From positions 1,878,001 through 1,942,000 of the forward strand of contig CM040103.1 of NCBI GenBank assembly GCA_022496805.1: DNA of 64,000 bases, written 5' to 3'. The first letter of the stretch is position 1, and every line of letters starts with the position of its first letter. The DNA comes from Pohlia nutans. Its lineage: Eukaryota; Streptophyta; Bryopsida; Bryales; Mniaceae. Of the stretch, positions 59,930-64,000 are shown one piece after another. Position numbers and translations under genes: made by a program. The notes below the pieces were generated by a model. The model was not told the origin of the DNA. It did not search any database and worked only from the letters and a program-made list of their open reading frames with translations.

Positions 59930-61718
59930 TTTGTCAGCGGACGCCTTGAGAGACCAAAGTTCGTGAAGCGAACGCAGCACGCACTTGAGAATAATTATGG
60001 ATTCAGTTCAATGGAAGGACTTGGGTAATCTGAGTGACGGGTAGAGTATTCGCGTTGAACGGCGCCGGCGTGCTGAGGAAAACACGAGATATATTTGTAG
60101 ATATGCAAGTGTAGAGGCGTCCAAACTGCTAACCGAGTGAGTCTGGTTTTGGGTGTATCGTGTTGTCTGTCTGTCTGTTTTGACCTATTATGTGAAGTTG
60201 TACCGGTTTATTGGCTTGCCCCCTGTTGTGTCAAGGTTGCCCCTCTTGCATGTTTCAAAAGAGACAACAACGTGCAAGCCGTAGTTACTAGTTGATAGTA
60301 CTAGTCCAAGTTACGGACTGTACTCAATTTAGTCCTCCAAGGTTGGAACCAGAGGTTTCGTTGGAAAGTGTGTTAAAAAGTCGACAGTTGCTAGTACCTG
60401 GTCAATTTGGTCACAGAAAACGAAATACCGACGGTCTGCCGCCGGGAATTAATTATTCACTTAGTGACCCACTTCTGGACTGATACTGTATATATGCCTC
60501 ATGTGATGAGTAATGACCAGTGGTTTTCTTGGCTGTCCCCTTTTCACTGCAAAGGTTCAGTACTAAGCAGTGCGATGTAACCGCCCAAAAGGCAGACCGT
60601 GGTGTTGACGTAACTTTTATTCCTACACAGGCCTGCTCCCGCTCGGCCGCTCCCAACCTGTTACAATGCATAACATTCAGTAGCCTTGAGGCACACTGCC
60701 TTTACATCCATCCAACGGTATAGAAGTTTATTCAGAAAAGGGATGGATAGAGCATATCAGCATATCGTTAGAGGTTGGTGGAGTGGAGTGGAGTGGAAAA
60801 TTTGAAAAAGGAAAGGAAAAAAAGAAAAACACCAAAAATAAAAAATAAAATAAAATAATGTTGCCATGGTGCCTGTAGCACCAACCAAATTTTAAAATAA
60901 ATAAATAAATAAGCTAAATTGTTTTAATTTTTTAATTTTTTAATTGTTTGCGATTTTAAAATAGAAGAAGTTGATAGTCAACATTGCCTAGTGTCCCACT
61001 CTAGTGGTGGCATGAGGTCACTACAATATCTTCTTCTTTTTCATTTAGTGCATGAATTTCCAGGATCTGTTTGACCTTCCCCTCCTAGTAGTTGCTATTA
61101 CCTCCGCCTTCGTATAAAATAAGCTAGATATTGATTTTATATGAATGATGATGTCGGATAATATTCACATTCTCCTCAAAAGTAAGCCAGAGCCAATGAA
61201 GGCTACTAAATGTTATGTGGGCTCATAAGTAGACCAGCGGGACCGGCAGTCACACTCATGGAGATAAAAAGCTTGAATAATTGTAAACTAAGGGACAAGA
61301 AACTATATACTCTATACTACAAATTTTCTTATGCGTTGGTAAAGTGTCAGTCTTAAAATGTTTGTACTACAATGTGGCAAAGAATGCAATGTATTACATT
61401 TTGGTCTAAATAATATTTTATATTATTTTTAAAATATTAATATACATACAATCTTAGAATACCTTTAATTTCACTATGGTTAATTTTTTGCTAAAAACCT
61501 AATTTCAATGACCAGTAGAAAATGTTTACAGTTACATTTTGTTTGTTAAGCAGTGTCATAGTACACATTTTGGACGCCCTATTGTGATAAAACCCAATAG
61601 GTTTGTAAAAGTGACTTGAATGAAAGTCAATACATCCATCATTGTATGAGAAAGTTACAAGGCTTTGAATCTATTCGTGATCCAATTTCTAAACGTTGGA
61701 ACGTTTAGGGGTTAATAT

Positions 61719-63016
61719 AACACACAATTCGCTATTTACGCACTTGGCCATATAATCATGCACTTGGTTCTCGGGCGCATAATTTTTTTTGTCTAACTTT
61801 CTTTTTAAAAAAACGACGATTATTGTCTTTCTTCAATCCCTTACATTGTAAACAAATAATTATTTTAATTATTTTTTATTCTTATCTTTATCTTTTCTTT
61901 TATATTTTCTTTCATCTTTTCTTTTTCAACTTGATTTCTTTCTTGTCTTCTTTCTTGTCTCCCTCTTGTCTTTTTTTTGTCTTTCTTCTTGTCTTCCTTT
62001 TTGTCTTCCTTGTCTTTTTTTTCTTCTACTTTTTCTTCAGTTGTGGCCGCTGAACCCGAAACAATGGGAGTAAACCCAACCACACAAAAAAAAAAGTTTT
62101 TTTTTGACTTTTTTGACTTTTTTCAAAATTTACTACTTTTAGGCTCTGGGTGCGCGGCCGCGCACCCAAAGACCCTTCAATCTCCCTCTACATCTTCATC
62201 TCCCTCTACATCTTCATCTCCCTCTACATCTCCCTATCCATCTTCATCTCTCTTTCCATCTTCATCTCCCTCTCTACGTTCATCTCCTCTCCATCTCTCT
62301 CCCCTCTCCATCTCTCTCCCCTCTCCATCTCTCTCCCCTCTCCTCATATATATAAGGGGAGAGGAGGGGGTCTCTCTCATCATTCTCCCACTCCCTCTCC
62401 CATCCCTCTCCTCTCCTCTATATATGTGAGGAGAGGAGAAGAAGATGAGAGGGAGATGGGAGATCTTTGGGTGCGCGGCCGCCCACCCAAAGCCTAAAAA
62501 TAGTAAATTTTGAAAAAAGTCAAAAAAGTCAAAATTTTTTTTTTTTTTTTTTTTTTTAATTTTTGGGCGGCCGCGGTTTAGGGTTTAGCAGCACCCCACG
62601 GCCAACCAAAAAGGAAAAAAAAGTTTTGGTTTTTTTTTTTTTTTTTTTTTGGGTTTGCTCCCATTGTTTCGGGTTCAGCGGCCACAACTGAAGAAAAAGT
62701 AGAAGAAAAAAAAGACAAGGAAGACAAAAAGGAAGACAAGAAGAAAGACAAAAGAAAGACAAGAAGGAGACAAGAGGTAGACAAGAAAGAAGACAAGAAA
62801 GAAATCAAGTTGAAAAAGAAAAGATGAAAGAAAAGATAAAAGAAAAGATAAAGATAAGAATAAAAAATAATTAAAATAATTATTTATTTACAATTTAAGT
62901 GATTGTAAAAAGACAACATTGATGCTTTTTAGAGAACTTTTTCACCGGTTTTTTTTTAAGTCAAATATGTTTATGAAATGAGCGCACTTGACCAAGTGCA
63001 TTAATAGCGAATTTCT
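61719..63016. mobile_element. Long-TIR Mutator-like element
   Basis: The arms of about 440 bp (61719-62168 and 62464-63016) are reverse complements, with outer ends around AATTCGCTATTTACGCACTTGG. The flanks show TTAATAT on both sides (about 61712-61718 and 63017-63023), compared with a single copy at the paralogous site near 16472. The inner ends of the arms carry GC palindromes beginning GGGTGCGCGGCC. No transposase; the same family as 50095-52043. Confidence 0.72.
62169..62460. repeat. Pyrimidine-rich microsatellite core
   Basis: Repeats of CTCCCTCTACATCTTCATCT, then CTCTCCATCTCTCTCCC, with inverted TATATATAAGGGGAGAGG at the middle. The Ser/Pro-rich frames over it are artefacts. Confidence 0.85.
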
Positions 63017-63253
63017 TAATATTATTAAGATCCCTCCACTACATTATTATTTTAATTAGTCTCAAAACCTTAAAAAATTGTTTTATCTAGGGAATTTTTT
63101 TTACTGGAAATGAAAGTTTGAGTTTCACTTTATAAATTTAGACACTTTTTACTTGGTTTTAGTTTTACTTGGTTTTTTCAATTACTAACCAAGTACTAGT
63201 TATAGTACCTAACTTTTTACTTGATAGTACTACAACATGCATGAGAATCATTA

Positions 63254-63794
63254 CATTAGAGAAATAATGAGCCTTGGAGAGGGCCCTTGGAAGTGTCATA
63301 CATAGTCTATTAATCAGACGTGAGTGGGCTTAGGTAAAGTACCTAAATTTTGGCATAAAAATGTCACTACCTTGTGTGGAAGTTAGGTACTATAACTAGT
63401 TCATGATACAAGATAATGTACTTCGCATTGGATTACTATAACTAGTTATAGTACCTAACATCACATTGAATTACTATAACTAGTTCATGGTACAAGATAA
63501 TGTACTTCGCATTGGATTACTATAACTAGTTATAGTACCTAACATCACATTGAAGTACTATAACTAGTTCATGGTACAAGATAATGTACTTTGCATTGTA
63601 TTAGTTATAGCACCTAACTTGTATTGTTTTCCAGTAAACAATTCTCTCACCCAATGTACCTTAGCTCACATGATGCGAACGCATATAGGGGAAATAGCTC
63701 ACTTCCTTTTCTTGAAGTACAATTTAAATGCTAAAAACGACCCCCCATGGACTTGCTCGAGAGGCCCTCTCCAAGGCTCAATATTTCTCTAATG
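63254..63794. mobile_element. 541-bp MITE with internal tandem repeats
   Basis: The ends are inverted repeats of about 30 bp: CATTAGAGAAATAATGAGCC on the left and CATTAGAGAAATATTGAGCC from the right. The paralogue near 16645 lacks it. The interior holds three copies of a roughly 90-bp repeat containing ACTATAACTAGTTATAGTAC and CATGGTACAAGATAATGTAC. Confidence 0.7.
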
Positions 63795-64000
63795 TTTAGT
63801 GCTATATAACTATATTTGTCAATATATCATTCAAAAGCTATAATCTATTAAAAGGTGGTTCTAAAAGGTGCTTCTGCGGCCATGGATGGAGTGGAATTCA
63901 CATTGACTTGTAATGAATTTTTTGGGTCCATCTTAACAATCTTTGTCTAGTTTTAAGTAACTCTTAAATGTCATAACGATTAGTTTCTGGACGATTAATA

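Larger units (their letters stand above)
54302..64000. repeat. Unit 4 of the microgene array
   Basis: B4 then A3, in the same order as unit 2. The B upstream block is shortened at about 55440. The AT-rich spacer at 55600-57700 and the flank at 60050-61700 contain no gene I can support. It provides the empty sites for the copia element (54302-54306) and the TTAA element (61546-61549). The window ends inside it. Confidence 0.85.

Overview
The window looks like repeat-dense nuclear DNA of a land plant. The signs are: AT-rich noncoding DNA, spliced genes with GT/AG introns, a Ty1/copia element, a tRNA-derived SINE, Mutator-like elements with a captured LEA gene fragment, and an FCP1-like HAD domain with the DLNG variant I associate with plant proteins. 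A non-seed plant (bryophyte, lycophyte or fern) is my guess, but the sequence cannot prove it. No ordinary housekeeping gene is present.

The host backbone is a rearranged array of one duplicated unit. Seven copies of a tiny gene lie in it: 314-472 and 4135-4293 on +, then 9388-9546, 13219-13377, 47931-48089, 54708-54866 and 59156-59314 on -. Every copy encodes exactly 52 residues made of three GDGGSSKW(K/R)PP repeats, is intact, and has a TATA box (one mutated) about 280 bp upstream. There are two subtypes, A (314, 13219, 59156) and B (the others). Positions 1-4840 are an inverted copy of about 8866-13700. The segments 8866-17740 and 54300-64000 are direct paralogues. The units at 47535-54300 and 54300-64000 supply pre-insertion (empty) sites that date and bound several mobile elements.

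Nested insertions fill the rest. A Tc1/mariner element with an intact DD34E transposase lies at 17744-19070. A Ty1/copia retrotransposon (LTRs 19818-20106 and 47241-47529, TSD AGAAC) is split in its integrase gene by a 22,328-bp element at 22273-44600. That element has 25-bp terminal inverted repeats and a 4-bp duplication, GTAT; removing it and one GTAT restores the integrase frame exactly.

The 22-kb element is the main discovery candidate. On the minus strand, seven exons with compatible splice phases (29668 to 22646) form one chain: a ParB/sulfiredoxin-like domain, a derived amino-methyltransferase-like region, acidic, glutamine-rich and proline-rich linkers, an FCP1-like HAD phosphatase domain and a charged helical tail. 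On the plus strand, 40837-43684 is a broken DUF7869-type gene that may be the transposase. About 40 copies of a near-palindrome (TTTAGGTCG, 2-3 bases, CGACCTAAA) lie in its introns and intergenic DNA and were not seen outside it. A ParB-like protein together with dispersed palindromes suggests an analogue of ParB-parS, which is inference. Both genes carry stop codons, nearly all explainable as C-to-T changes, so this copy looks silenced.

Smaller elements include TTAA-flanked elements, a CACTG-ended MITE in the promoter of one microgene, fold-back elements, and two related long-TIR Mutator-like elements, one of them (50095-52043) carrying LEA exons.
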